This document shows, one piece after another, positions 24,421-33,507 of a stretch of 64,000 nt of DNA; positions within the stretch are counted from its first letter, which is position 1; the number at the start of each line of letters is the position of its first letter. Under the pieces are notes generated by a model. The model did no database searches, was not told the DNA's origin, and was given only the letters and a program-made list of their open reading frames with translations. A program made the translations under genes and the position numbers. This stretch comes from Mycobacteroides franklinii. GTDB lineage: Bacteria > Actinomycetota > Actinomycetes > Mycobacteriales > Mycobacteriaceae. The stretch is taken from positions 167,125 through 231,124 of the forward strand of contig NZ_MAFQ01000011.1 of assembly GCF_002013895.1 (NCBI RefSeq), read 5' to 3'.

Positions 24421-25290
24421 ATGATCTCGCGTCGCGCGGTGCTCGTCGGTGGTCTCTCGGCAGTCGGTGTGGCGGCCGTCGGTTGTTCACGCGCCGACGA
24501 CCGCCAACAGAAATCGACCGAACTGGCCTCGCTGGAAAAAGATTTCGGTGGGCGCCTCGGCGTGCACGCATTGGACACCGGGTCCGGTGACACGCTGAGC
24601 CACCGGACCAATGAACGTTTCATCATGTGCTCGACGGTGAAGACGTTCATCGTGTCGGCCATCTTGCACCGTCGCCTCAGCGAACCGGGCCTGTTGGACA
24701 AGCGAATTCAGTACACGCAGGCCGACATCATGGAGTGGGCGCCCATCGCTTCCCAGCACGTTGGCGAGGGCATGACTATTGCGGAGTTGTGCGATGCGAC
24801 GATCCGCTACAGCGACAACACCGGCGCCAATCTGCTGATCGCCGAGCTCGGCGGCCCGAAGGAGACGGAGAAATACGTCCGAAGCTTGGGCGACAACGTT
24901 TCTCGCATGGATCGCCTCGAGGAGGATTTGAACATCCCCGACGGCGATTTGGACACCTCGACGCCATTGCAGCTGGCGACCAATCTGCGCAGGCTGGCCC
25001 TCGACGAAGGGTTGGATGCGCAGGGGCGCGATCTGCTCACCGACTGGTTGAAGCGCAACACGACCGGTGACCAGTCGGTCCGCGCCGGAGTTCCCGCCGG
25101 ATGGACTGTCGGCGACAAGACCGGCGGCGGGTTCAAGGGTGAAACCAACGACATCGCGGTGATCTGGCCGCCGGGACGTGCGCCGATTGTCGTTGCGGTG
25201 CTGGCGATTCCTGACGATCCGAAGTCTACGAAAGGTAAGCCGACCATCGCCGCGGCCACCCGGATCGCGCTCAAGGCATTCAACGCCTAA
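24421..25290 (+). CDS. bla: class A beta-lactamase (Bla_Mab-like), predicted Tat lipoprotein
   Basis: A 289-residue Ambler class A serine beta-lactamase. The nucleophile and lysine are Ser71-Thr-Val-Lys74, the SDN loop is Ser131-Asp-Asn133, the omega-loop Glu167xxLeuAsn171 is intact, and the KTG motif is Lys233-Thr-Gly-Gly, so it should be active. The N terminus has SRRAVLVGG and an AVGC lipobox with Cys22, fitting Tat export and lipidation. SDN rather than SDG distinguishes it from M. tuberculosis BlaC and matches M. abscessus Bla_Mab, for which this change has been linked to avibactam sensitivity and clavulanate turnover. It lies 1 bp after ppiB and converges on rel. Confidence 0.95.
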   Translation: MISRRAVLVGGLSAVGVAAVGCSRADDRQQKSTELASLEKDFGGRLGVHALDTGSGDTLSHRTNERFIMCSTVKTFIVSAILHRRLSEPGLLDKRIQYTQADIMEWAPIASQHVGEGMTIAELCDATIRYSDNTGANLLIAELGGPKETEKYVRSLGDNVSRMDRLEEDLNIPDGDLDTSTPLQLATNLRRLALDEGLDAQGRDLLTDWLKRNTTGDQSVRAGVPAGWTVGDKTGGGFKGETNDIAVIWPPGRAPIVVAVLAIPDDPKSTKGKPTIAAATRIALKAFNA

Positions 25291-25305
25291 CCGCGCGGTT
25301 AGGCG
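25284..25305. terminator. perfect palindrome spanning both stop codons of convergent bla and rel
   Basis: CGCCTAACCGC is followed directly by its exact complement, a 22-bp perfect palindrome. As RNA it can fold into a 9-bp stem with a GCGC loop. It contains the TAA of bla (25288-25290) and the TAA of rel on the other strand (25301-25299). A bidirectional terminator is the natural reading. Confidence 0.65.
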
Positions 25306-27662
25306 GCGCTGGTCACCCGGTACACGTCGTAGACACCCTCGACATTGCGCACCACGTTGAGGACATGGCCGAGATGCTTGGGGTCGCCCATCTCAAAGGT
25401 GAACCGGCTGATGGCAACTCGATCGTTTGAGGTGGTCACCGAGGCCGACAAGATGTTCACTCGTTCATCGGCCAAGGCCCGGGTCACATCGGAGAGCAGC
25501 CGGTGCCGGTCCAGCGCCTCGACCTGGATGGCCACCAAGAACACAGAGGACGCCGATGGCGCCCAGTGCACCTCGATGATCCGTTCCGACTGCTGCTGCA
25601 GCGATTCGGCATTGGTGCAGTCGGTGCGGTGCACACTGACCCCCCCGCCGCGGGTGACGAACCCGAGAATCTGGTCCCCCGGTACCGGGGTGCAGCACTT
25701 GGCAAGCTTGGTCAACACGCCCGGCGCCCCGGGCACCGCCACCCCGACATCCTCGGAACGCCGCTGCCGGATAGGCATGGTCGACGGGGTGGAGCGTTCC
25801 GCCAGCTCCTCCTCGGCGCTGTCCACGCCACCGAGCTGCGCGACAAGACGCTGTACCACGTGCCGGGCCGAGACATGTCCCTCGCCGACCGCGGTGTAGA
25901 GCTGTGACGTGTCCTGGTAGCGCAGCTCTCGGGCCAACGAGGCCATGCCCTCGCCATTGACCAAGCGCTGCAACGGAAGACCACCGCGGCGCACCTCACG
26001 CGCGATGGCATCCTTACCGGCCTCGAGCGCCTCTTCGCGGCGTTCCTTGGCGAACCACTGGCGGATCTTGGCCTTGGCGCGCGGCGACACCACAAAGGTC
26101 TGCCAGTCCCGCGAAGGTCCGGCGTTGGCGGCCTTGGAGGTGAAAACCTCCACCACTTCCCCGTTTTCGAGCTTGCGTTCCAGTGCCACCAACCGGCCGT
26201 TGACACGTGCACCGATGCAACGGTGACCCACCTCGGTGTGCACCGCGTAGGCGAAGTCCACCGGTGTCGATCCGGCGGGCAGGGTGATGACGTCGCCCTT
26301 GGGTGTGAATACGAAGATCTCCTGCACCGCCAGGTCGTAGCGCAGCGACTCCAGGAACTCGCCGGGGTCGGCCGCCTCACGCTGCCAGTCGAGCAGCTGA
26401 CGCATCCACGCCATGTCGTCGATCTCGGCGGCGGCATGGGTGGGCGGAACCGCGTTGCGGCCCTTGGCCTCCTTGTATCGCCAGTGCGCGGCGATGCCGT
26501 ATTCGGCAGTGCGGTGCATATCCCGAGTGCGGATCTGCACTTCCAGAGGCTTGCCCTCCGGACCGACCACCGTGGTGTGCAAGGACTGGTAGACGCCGAA
26601 CCGTGGTTGGGCGATGTAGTCCTTGAATCGGCCCGCCATGGGCTGCCACAGCGAGTGCACCACGCCGACAGCGGCGTAACAGTCGCGAATCTCGTCGCAC
26701 AAGATGCGCACACCCACCAAGTCGTGGATATCGTCGAAGTCGCGACCCTTGACTATCATCTTCTGGTAGATCGACCAATAATGCTTGGGACGCCCCTCAA
26801 CGGTGGCGCTGATGCGCGAACCATTGAGGGTCGCAACGATTTCCGCACGCACCTTGGCCAGATAGGTATCGCGCGACGGTGCCCGGTCTGCCACCAGGCG
26901 CACGATCTCTTCGTACTTCTTGGGGTGCAGGATCGCGAAGGACAGGTCTTCGAGCTCCCACTTGACGGTGGCCATACCCAGCCGGTGCGCCAGCGGGGCA
27001 ATCACTTCCAGCGTCTCGCGGGCCTTGCGGGCCTGTTTCTCGGGCGGCAGGAACCGCATGGTGCGCATGTTGTGCAGCCGATCGGCCACCTTGATGACGA
27101 GCACCCGCGGATCGCGCGCCATGGCGATGATCATCTTGCGAATGGTTTCGCCTTCGGCGGCGTTGCCCAGCACCACCTTGTCGAGCTTGGTCACACCGTC
27201 CACGAGGTGGGCCACCTCGGTGCCGAATTCGACGGTCAGCTGCTCCAGGCTGTAGCCGGTGTCTTCGACGGTGTCGTGCAGGATCGCGGCTACCAGCGTG
27301 GTGGTATCCATGCCCAGCTCGGCCAGGATGTTCGCCACGGCGACCGGATGGGTGATGTAGGGATCACCCGACTTGCGGAATTGTTCGGCGTGCCGGCTTT
27401 CTGCCACCTCGTAGGCACGCTGCAGCACCGCCCGGTCGGCCTTGGGGTAGAACTCACGATGGACGGAGATGAGCGGTTCGAGGACCGGGCTGACTCCGCT
27501 GCGCTGCGCGGTCATCCGCCGTGCCAGCCGCGCCCGCACCCGGCGCGATGCGCTCATGGTGCCGCTTGCCCGCAGAGACTCGGTTACCGGACCGGGATCG
27601 TTCAGGGCAGGCAGGGATTCGACCGCGACCTGATTCTCGCTGGGCACGTGCTCGTCAGCCAC
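25299..27662 (-). CDS. rel: bifunctional (p)ppGpp synthetase/hydrolase
   Basis: A 787-residue RelA/SpoT-family protein that makes and degrades (p)ppGpp in the stringent response. Order: HD hydrolase domain (about 65-200, with ILHDTVEDTGY), synthetase domain (about 240-400, with RPKHYWSIYQKM and FGVYQSLHTTVVGP), TGS domain (about 440-505), helical/zinc-finger region with KCCTPVPGDQI, and a C-terminal ACT domain. The GTG start is preceded by a perfect Shine-Dalgarno AGGAGGTGA (27666-27674). It follows apt by 30 bp, as in other mycobacteria. Confidence 0.97.
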   Translation of the reverse strand: MADEHVPSENQVAVESLPALNDPGPVTESLRASGTMSASRRVRARLARRMTAQRSGVSPVLEPLISVHREFYPKADRAVLQRAYEVAESRHAEQFRKSGDPYITHPVAVANILAELGMDTTTLVAAILHDTVEDTGYSLEQLTVEFGTEVAHLVDGVTKLDKVVLGNAAEGETIRKMIIAMARDPRVLVIKVADRLHNMRTMRFLPPEKQARKARETLEVIAPLAHRLGMATVKWELEDLSFAILHPKKYEEIVRLVADRAPSRDTYLAKVRAEIVATLNGSRISATVEGRPKHYWSIYQKMIVKGRDFDDIHDLVGVRILCDEIRDCYAAVGVVHSLWQPMAGRFKDYIAQPRFGVYQSLHTTVVGPEGKPLEVQIRTRDMHRTAEYGIAAHWRYKEAKGRNAVPPTHAAAEIDDMAWMRQLLDWQREAADPGEFLESLRYDLAVQEIFVFTPKGDVITLPAGSTPVDFAYAVHTEVGHRCIGARVNGRLVALERKLENGEVVEVFTSKAANAGPSRDWQTFVVSPRAKAKIRQWFAKERREEALEAGKDAIAREVRRGGLPLQRLVNGEGMASLARELRYQDTSQLYTAVGEGHVSARHVVQRLVAQLGGVDSAEEELAERSTPSTMPIRQRRSEDVGVAVPGAPGVLTKLAKCCTPVPGDQILGFVTRGGGVSVHRTDCTNAESLQQQSERIIEVHWAPSASSVFLVAIQVEALDRHRLLSDVTRALADERVNILSASVTTSNDRVAISRFTFEMGDPKHLGHVLNVVRNVEGVYDVYRVTSAA

Positions 27663-27692
27663 GGTTCACCTCCTACCGCAATAGATTATCTC

Positions 27693-28226
27693 TCAGATCG
27701 CGCGCAGCGCAGTTAATGGCAGCGGCGCCACGGCCGCACGGCCACCCAGATCCGACAATTCCAGCACCACACCCGCACTGATCACTTCGGCTCCGGCCGT
27801 GCTCAGCAGCCTCGCGGTTGCCGCCAGCGTTCCCCCGGTGGCCAGCACATCGTCGATGATCGCCACCCGATGGCCGGCGAGTTGCACCCCGTCAGCGGGG
27901 ATCTCCAGCGCCGCGGAGCCGTACTCAAGCTTGTAGGTCTGCGAATGCACCGGCGGTGGCAACTTCCCAGCCTTGCGCACTGCCAGCACGCCCACGCCGA
28001 GCCGGATCGCCACGGCGGCCCCGAGCAGAAAGCCACGCGCATCGATCCCGGCGATGAGCGTGGCGCCCGACGCCGCCTCCGCCAATGCGTCGGTGACGCG
28101 CGACAGTCCGTCGGCGTCCGCGAACAGCGGCGTCAGGTCCTTGAACTGCACCCCGGGTTCGGGGAAGTCGGCGACCTTCCGGGTGAGCCTGTCGATGAGC
28201 GCCGTGACGGCGTCCGCAGATGTCAT
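27693..28226 (-). CDS. apt: adenine phosphoribosyltransferase
   Basis: A 177-residue purine salvage enzyme converting adenine and PRPP to AMP. The PRPP-binding motif is VAIIDDVLATGGTLAA; the flexible loop and adenine site are within RKAGKLPPPVHSQTYKLEYG. The ATG at 28226 was chosen because it overlaps the stop of the upstream lipoprotein gene (ATGA); the longer frame upstream is non-homologous. Confidence 0.96.
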   Translation of the reverse strand: MTSADAVTALIDRLTRKVADFPEPGVQFKDLTPLFADADGLSRVTDALAEAASGATLIAGIDARGFLLGAAVAIRLGVGVLAVRKAGKLPPPVHSQTYKLEYGSAALEIPADGVQLAGHRVAIIDDVLATGGTLAATARLLSTAGAEVISAGVVLELSDLGGRAAVAPLPLTALRAI

Positions 28227-29899
28227 GCGGGAAGCACCCAACGATCCATGTTCCAGCCCGCACCCCATCGGGTGACGCTCGGTGTGGCGGCGTACATCGA
28301 CTTCGGCGCAATCAACACACGCGGCTGCCGGTACAACGGCAGCGTCGGCAGGTCGTTCCACAGGATCGCCGAGGCGTCACCGAGCAGCCGGCTCTGGTCC
28401 TTGGCATTGGTGGTCACCGCCAGCGCGGCAATGATGCCGTCGATCTGACCGTTGGCGTAGTTCGCCGGGTTCTTTCCTTCGCGTGAACGCAGCGCATACG
28501 CATCCATGAGCCATGAACCGGTCGACCCGCTTCCGGGAGCACCACCGATCGAGCTGAGCAACGCATCAACCTGGTTGTCCCGCAACGAGTGTGGCCCGAT
28601 CTCGGGAGAGCTGACGTCCTGCACGGTGATCCCGGCGGGTTCGCAGGCCTGCGCCATGGCGGACACGATCGCCGCGCGACGCGGATTGGGCGCCTGATAT
28701 CCCACGCGGAGTATCAACGGGTGGTTGGCGGCGGCGGCACGGGCCGCGATCGGGTCCGAGTGCATGAACCGTCCCGCCTCGGCGGCTGCCTCCACCGATG
28801 CGAACGAGTCCCCGATACTGCTATCCAGCCGCGCGTTCATCACCGGCACTCCGGCGATTCCCGCGATGGCATCGCGCGGCGTGCACAAGGCGACGGCGCG
28901 GCGCAGATCGGGAGCTCCGACCGATCCGCCGGCACCGAAGATGAGCTGCTCCACACCCGAACCGGGCTCCTCGGTGCGTACGAAGCCATCGGGGGCGGTG
29001 AGGGTCCCGGCCGATCCGGCGGCGACGTCGACCACCTCCAGATCACCGTCGGACAGCCGCTTTTGCACGTCGATCCCGCTCGGCCACACGGTGACCCGCT
29101 TGGTCACCGGCGGGTTGCCCCACCACTTGTCATTGGCGACGAGCACCACGGATCCGTCGTCGTTGTACCCGTCGAGTTTGTAGGGACCCGACGACGGGAA
29201 CTTCGCCAGGTCCAGATCGGACCCGAGGTTCCACTGGTTGTTCCAGAAATCGGCGATCTTCTGCAGCGTCGGCACATCGTTGGCGGCGATGGCACCGATC
29301 AGATCGATGTTCCCACCCAGCTTGTCGGCGATCACGTGCCACGGCAACATCGTTGTGGCAGTGAACAACTGCGTCCAGTCGGTGAAGGCGCGATCGGGCG
29401 CGAAGGTGACCCGGGCGGTCTTCTGCCCTGGCTTGCAGTCAACCGTGGAGATATCGGCGTATCCCGCCGTGCTCGCGGCATCGAAATCAGGCAGCCTGCC
29501 GGATTGCGCGAACCAGGACAGCACCATGTCTTCGCAGGTCACTGGCTTGCCGTCAGAGTAGACGGCCTTTTCGTTGATGGTGTAGTCGAGCACCAGCGGT
29601 ATCCGGCCCACGACCTCGACGGAGCCGAAGTCGTGGTCGGCGATCACCTGACCGTCCGGTCCATGGAAGCCGAAACCGGTGAGCACACGGTTGAACGCCT
29701 GCGCTCCGGCCGAGGCGTTACCCGCGACGCTATTGACGTTGTACGTGGTGAGGCGACCGTCGACGGCGTAGTCCAGCGTTTTCGCCGCCGAGGTCCAACA
29801 GGAGGTCAATAGTCCCGTCGCGAGCAGCACCGTGGTCGCGATGGCGCCGATACGCGCGATTCGTCTTGCCCCGGCCCGTGCTGGAACCCGTGAATCCAT
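28223..29899 (-). CDS. ABC transporter family 5 solute-binding lipoprotein
   Basis: A 558-residue peptide/nickel-type (SBP_bac_5) extracellular binding protein. The N terminus has a basic stretch, a hydrophobic core and the lipobox LLTSC, with the lipidated Cys at 34. The mature protein has the family pattern of pseudo-repeats (EKAVYSDGKPVTCEDMVLSW). No permease or ATPase genes are adjacent; instead it lies between secF and apt, as in M. tuberculosis (Rv2585c), so it either uses transporters encoded elsewhere or has another role. It overlaps secF by 1 bp and apt by 4 bp. Confidence 0.92.
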   Translation of the reverse strand: MDSRVPARAGARRIARIGAIATTVLLATGLLTSCWTSAAKTLDYAVDGRLTTYNVNSVAGNASAGAQAFNRVLTGFGFHGPDGQVIADHDFGSVEVVGRIPLVLDYTINEKAVYSDGKPVTCEDMVLSWFAQSGRLPDFDAASTAGYADISTVDCKPGQKTARVTFAPDRAFTDWTQLFTATTMLPWHVIADKLGGNIDLIGAIAANDVPTLQKIADFWNNQWNLGSDLDLAKFPSSGPYKLDGYNDDGSVVLVANDKWWGNPPVTKRVTVWPSGIDVQKRLSDGDLEVVDVAAGSAGTLTAPDGFVRTEEPGSGVEQLIFGAGGSVGAPDLRRAVALCTPRDAIAGIAGVPVMNARLDSSIGDSFASVEAAAEAGRFMHSDPIAARAAAANHPLILRVGYQAPNPRRAAIVSAMAQACEPAGITVQDVSSPEIGPHSLRDNQVDALLSSIGGAPGSGSTGSWLMDAYALRSREGKNPANYANGQIDGIIAALAVTTNAKDQSRLLGDASAILWNDLPTLPLYRQPRVLIAPKSMYAATPSVTRWGAGWNMDRWVLPA

Positions 29900-31173
29900 C
29901 AGTGCCGCCGTGCGTTTCGCTTACCTTGAGGGCGGGCACCAGGCCTGGGTTTGGCGGGACGCACTGCGGTGGTGGCGGCATCGGATGTCGCCGACGTCGC
30001 CACTGTGGCGGCCTTGCGTGCCGAACCCGTGTCGGCCAGAGGTGCGGCGTCGGGCCTGCGGCGGCTGAGCACCTTCTTGGTGTGGCCCGCAACCAGATCC
30101 GTGCGCTCACGCAGCGCCACCAGTAGCGGTGTCGCGAAGAAGATCGACGAATACGTGCCCACCAGGATGCCGACCAGCTGAACCAGTGCCAGGTCTTTCA
30201 GCGTGCCGACACCCAGCAGCCAGATGGCGACCACGATGAGCGAGAGCACCGGGATGGCCGAGATGAGGCTGGTGTTGATGGAACGCATGAAGGTCTGGTT
30301 CACGGCCAGGTTGGCGTGTTCGGCGAACGTGCGCCGCGAGGTGTGCTGGAAGCCGTGGGTGTTCTCCTCCACCTTGTCGAACACGATCACGGTGTCGTAC
30401 AAGGAGAATCCAAGAATGGTCAGCAGACCGATCACCGTCGCCGGGGTAACCTCGAAGCCCACCAGCGAGTACACACCCGCGGTGACCAGTAGATCGAAAA
30501 CCAGCGCGGCCAGCGCGGCCAGCGACATGTAACGCTCATAGCGCACGGCGATGTAGATGCCGGCGAGCACCAGGAACACGCCCAGTGCCCAGAGCGCCTT
30601 GTTGGTGATCTGGCTGCCCCAGGTCCCGGACACCGTGGAATCGCTGATGGCGTTGATGGACGGCTTACCGTCCGGCCCCTTCGGCGCGAACTTGTCGAAA
30701 AGCGCCTTGTGAAGCTTGGCGGATTCGTCGTTGTCGAGTGTCTCCGTGCGGATCTGAATCGAGGCGGTGGCCCCGCTGCCGGTGATGACCACCGATTCGG
30801 CGTCGCGACCCAGCGCCTGGCTGAAAACGTCCTCGGCCTGCTGGACGGTGGCCTCGCCCTTCGGGAACGACACCTTGGTGCCGCCCTTGAAGTCGATGCC
30901 GAACGCAAACCAGTTGATGGCGATCGACACAATCGCGATGACCATGAAGGCACCACTGATGCCGAACCACAGCTTGCGCTTACCGACGACGTCAACGGCG
31001 CCGGTACCGGTGTACAGGCGATACAGGAAGCCGTGTTCCGGTGCGGGGCTGCCGGTTTCAACCGCAGTCGACGTGGGTTCTTTCGCGGTGCTTTCCGCGG
31101 CTTCGGTGGTGTCGTCCACGACGTCCTTGTCGGTGCCGTTTCCGTTGCTCACTGTGCCGTTGCTAGTGCTCAT
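29899..31173 (-). CDS. secF: protein translocase subunit SecF
   Basis: A 424-residue inner-membrane protein with six transmembrane helices, an accessory subunit using the proton motive force to drive preprotein release. The N-terminal cytoplasmic tail is Thr/Glu-rich; SecF signatures include GIDFKGGTKVSF, and LTILGFSLYDTVIVFDKVEEN. The C-terminal tail is basic and Ala-rich (PRPGARPQGKRNARRH). It overlaps secD by 4 bp. Confidence 0.97.
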   Translation of the reverse strand: MSTSNGTVSNGNGTDKDVVDDTTEAAESTAKEPTSTAVETGSPAPEHGFLYRLYTGTGAVDVVGKRKLWFGISGAFMVIAIVSIAINWFAFGIDFKGGTKVSFPKGEATVQQAEDVFSQALGRDAESVVITGSGATASIQIRTETLDNDESAKLHKALFDKFAPKGPDGKPSINAISDSTVSGTWGSQITNKALWALGVFLVLAGIYIAVRYERYMSLAALAALVFDLLVTAGVYSLVGFEVTPATVIGLLTILGFSLYDTVIVFDKVEENTHGFQHTSRRTFAEHANLAVNQTFMRSINTSLISAIPVLSLIVVAIWLLGVGTLKDLALVQLVGILVGTYSSIFFATPLLVALRERTDLVAGHTKKVLSRRRPDAAPLADTGSARKAATVATSATSDAATTAVRPAKPRPGARPQGKRNARRH

Positions 31174-32951
31174 GCGTGTGCTGCCGCCTTACGTTCGCGG
31201 GCAATCTGCTGGACCGCGCCGAGCCCGTTGTACGCGGGCTTGGACAGGGTCGCGGACTTCGAGGACAGATAGACAAGCGGCCACGTCACCAGGAAGACCA
31301 CCACGACATCCAGGATGGTGGTGAGCCCCAGGGTGAAGGCGAAGCCCTTCACCTGTCCGATGGCCAAGACGTAGAGCACCACGGCAGCCAACAGGGTCAC
31401 CGCGTTGCCCGACAGGATGGTCTTACGGGCACGCGCCCAACCGCGCGGCACCGCCGAACGGTAGGAACGGCCTTCTCGTATCTCGTCTTTGATGCGTTCG
31501 AAGAACACCACGAACGAGTCGGCGGTGGTACCGATACCGATGATCAGACCGGCGATACCCGCGAGATCGAGGGTGTACGAGATGTATCTGCCCAGCAGAA
31601 CCAGGATCGCGAAGACCATGGCCCCGGACGCCACCAGGGACAGTGCGGTCAGCAGGCCCAGCACCCGGTAGTAGATCAGCGAGTACAGCAGCACGATCGC
31701 CAATCCGATGCCACCGGCGATCAAACCGGCCTTGAGCGAGGTTAATCCGAGTGTGGCCGAAACGGTTTCGGCATCGGATGACTCGAACGAGAGCGGCAAT
31801 GAGCCGTACTTGAGTGCGGCGGCGAGTTGCTTGGCCGAAGCCGACGTGAACTGGCCACTGATCTCGGTCTTGCCACCGGGGATGGGCTCACGAATCGCCG
31901 GCGCACTGATCACCTTGGAGTCCAACGTGAATGCGGTTTGGGTGCCCTGCTGCCAGTGCGCGGAGGTGTAGTCGGCCCAGACCTTCGCACCGGTGGGCTT
32001 GAATTCCATGCTCACCACGTAGATGCCGCGCTGCTGATCCAGACCCGAGCTGGCGTCCTTGATCTCCTCGCCGCTGATGATCGACTTGTCCAGCAGGTAG
32101 GCGGCTTTTCCGCCCTGGCTGTCGTCACCGCAGGTGACCAGCGGCAAGTTCGGGTCGTCGTTACCGGCGAGGGGGTCGTCGGGGTCGTAGCAGCGTGAGG
32201 ACTGCACCTGAAGAGCCAGCATCTGAATCCGCGGGTCCTCGCTCTGCCTGATCTGCTTCTCAAAGTCGATCAGCTGCTTGCGTTCCTCACCGCTGCCCGG
32301 CTTCGGCGGCAGATCGGCGGGAGGAGCGGGAGCCGCTGTGGCATTCGGCGTCGCCGGCTGCGTCGCCGGAGGAGGTGGCGGCGGCGTTGGCGGCGTGGTC
32401 GTCTGCGCCGGATAAGGCCGTGGCTGCGGTTTCGGCGACGGTGGCGCGGCAGGCGGAGTGGACTTTCCTGCGCCGGGTCCCGGCGGCGTTGCCTCGGTCC
32501 CCGGAGCCGGCTGACGTCCCTGAGGCGCGCCTGCGCCCGCACCGGGCCCTGCCGGGCTTTCCTTGGGCTGCGCCGGCACTGCCTGCACCACGGGCCGGAT
32601 GTAGAGCTTGGCGGTCTGACCGAGGTTGCGGGCCTCGCTGCCGTCGTTGCCGGGCACGGTGATGACGAGGTTGTCACCGTCGATGATGACCTCGGACCCG
32701 GATACACCGAGACCGTTGACGCGCGCGTTGATGATCTGCTGCGCCTGCGTCAACGCTTCCTTGGTCGGCTTGGAACCGTCAGGGGTGCGGGCGGTGAGGG
32801 TGACGCGGGTTCCGCCCTGCAGATCGATACCGAGCTTGGGTTTGGGCTGCTTGTCGCCGGTCAGGAACACCAGCAGGTAGGCGCCGATGAGCAGCACCAG
32901 GAAGGCAGCCAGGTAGCGCATGGGATGCACAGGGGCCGATGGCGAGGCCAC
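31170..32951 (-). CDS. secD: protein translocase subunit SecD
   Basis: A 593-residue partner of SecF with six transmembrane helices and a large periplasmic P1 domain. The family motif LGIDLQGGTRVTL is near residue 40 and the membrane half has GLIIGIGTTADSFVVFFERIKDE. Residues about 135-230 are a Pro/Ala/Gly-rich low-complexity insertion characteristic of mycobacterial SecD. The start is a GTG. It follows yajC after 72 bp. Confidence 0.97.
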   Translation of the reverse strand: MASPSAPVHPMRYLAAFLVLLIGAYLLVFLTGDKQPKPKLGIDLQGGTRVTLTARTPDGSKPTKEALTQAQQIINARVNGLGVSGSEVIIDGDNLVITVPGNDGSEARNLGQTAKLYIRPVVQAVPAQPKESPAGPGAGAGAPQGRQPAPGTEATPPGPGAGKSTPPAAPPSPKPQPRPYPAQTTTPPTPPPPPPATQPATPNATAAPAPPADLPPKPGSGEERKQLIDFEKQIRQSEDPRIQMLALQVQSSRCYDPDDPLAGNDDPNLPLVTCGDDSQGGKAAYLLDKSIISGEEIKDASSGLDQQRGIYVVSMEFKPTGAKVWADYTSAHWQQGTQTAFTLDSKVISAPAIREPIPGGKTEISGQFTSASAKQLAAALKYGSLPLSFESSDAETVSATLGLTSLKAGLIAGGIGLAIVLLYSLIYYRVLGLLTALSLVASGAMVFAILVLLGRYISYTLDLAGIAGLIIGIGTTADSFVVFFERIKDEIREGRSYRSAVPRGWARARKTILSGNAVTLLAAVVLYVLAIGQVKGFAFTLGLTTILDVVVVFLVTWPLVYLSSKSATLSKPAYNGLGAVQQIARERKAAAHA

Positions 32952-33023
32952 GTCTCCGGTCTCCTTGCTTGTCGAGGGCGGGTCGGGGGGCTTTCAGGAA
33001 TTGAGGAGCACAGGCGAAAGCCG

Positions 33024-33362
33024 CTACTCCTTGGTCAGCTCGACCCCGCTGCTCTCGACCTCGCGTGAGGTCTCCTCGTCGGCGTCTGTACCGTCTTCGA
33101 CCTGGTCCACGATCTTGTCGCGGATGGCGAGCTTCATCCAGCGGGTCACAACACCCGGCGCGATCTCCAGATCCACCGTGTCGTCATTGACGTCGGTGAT
33201 GGTGCCCTGCAGGCCAGAGGTGGTGTGCACCCGGTCGCCGATCGTCAAAGACTCATGCAACTCGATGGTGGCGTCGAGAGCCTTGCGCTGCCGCCGGTTC
33301 GCGAAGAAGAGGAATGCGCCCATAACGAGGATGAGCGGCAAGAAGACGATGATCGATTCCAT
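33024..33362 (-). CDS. yajC: preprotein translocase subunit YajC
   Basis: A 112-residue protein with one N-terminal transmembrane helix (residues 3-20, IIVFLPLILVMGAFLFF) followed by the YajC signature NRRQRKALDATIELHESLTIGDRVHTTSGLQG. It joins SecDF in the holotranslocon. The ATG at 33362 was chosen because the upstream extension is non-homologous. The acidic C-terminal tail is variable. Confidence 0.95.
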   Translation of the reverse strand: MESIIVFLPLILVMGAFLFFANRRQRKALDATIELHESLTIGDRVHTTSGLQGTITDVNDDTVDLEIAPGVVTRWMKLAIRDKIVDQVEDGTDADEETSREVESSGVELTKE

Positions 33363-33507
33363 GGCGGCTTTCGGGGTTCTTTCCGTTTGGTTCTTCACGA
33401 GGTGGAGCGCGGTCAGCGTGAAATGAGCACGCGACAAGTCACCAGTGTGCCATCCGACTCTGTGGAATCGACGCGAACCCCGTGCCCGCCGGGGCTCTAG
33501 TGGCCCG

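Noticed and set aside
26223..27716. 497-residue open frame opposite rel
   Set aside because: Antisense shadow of the conserved rel gene.
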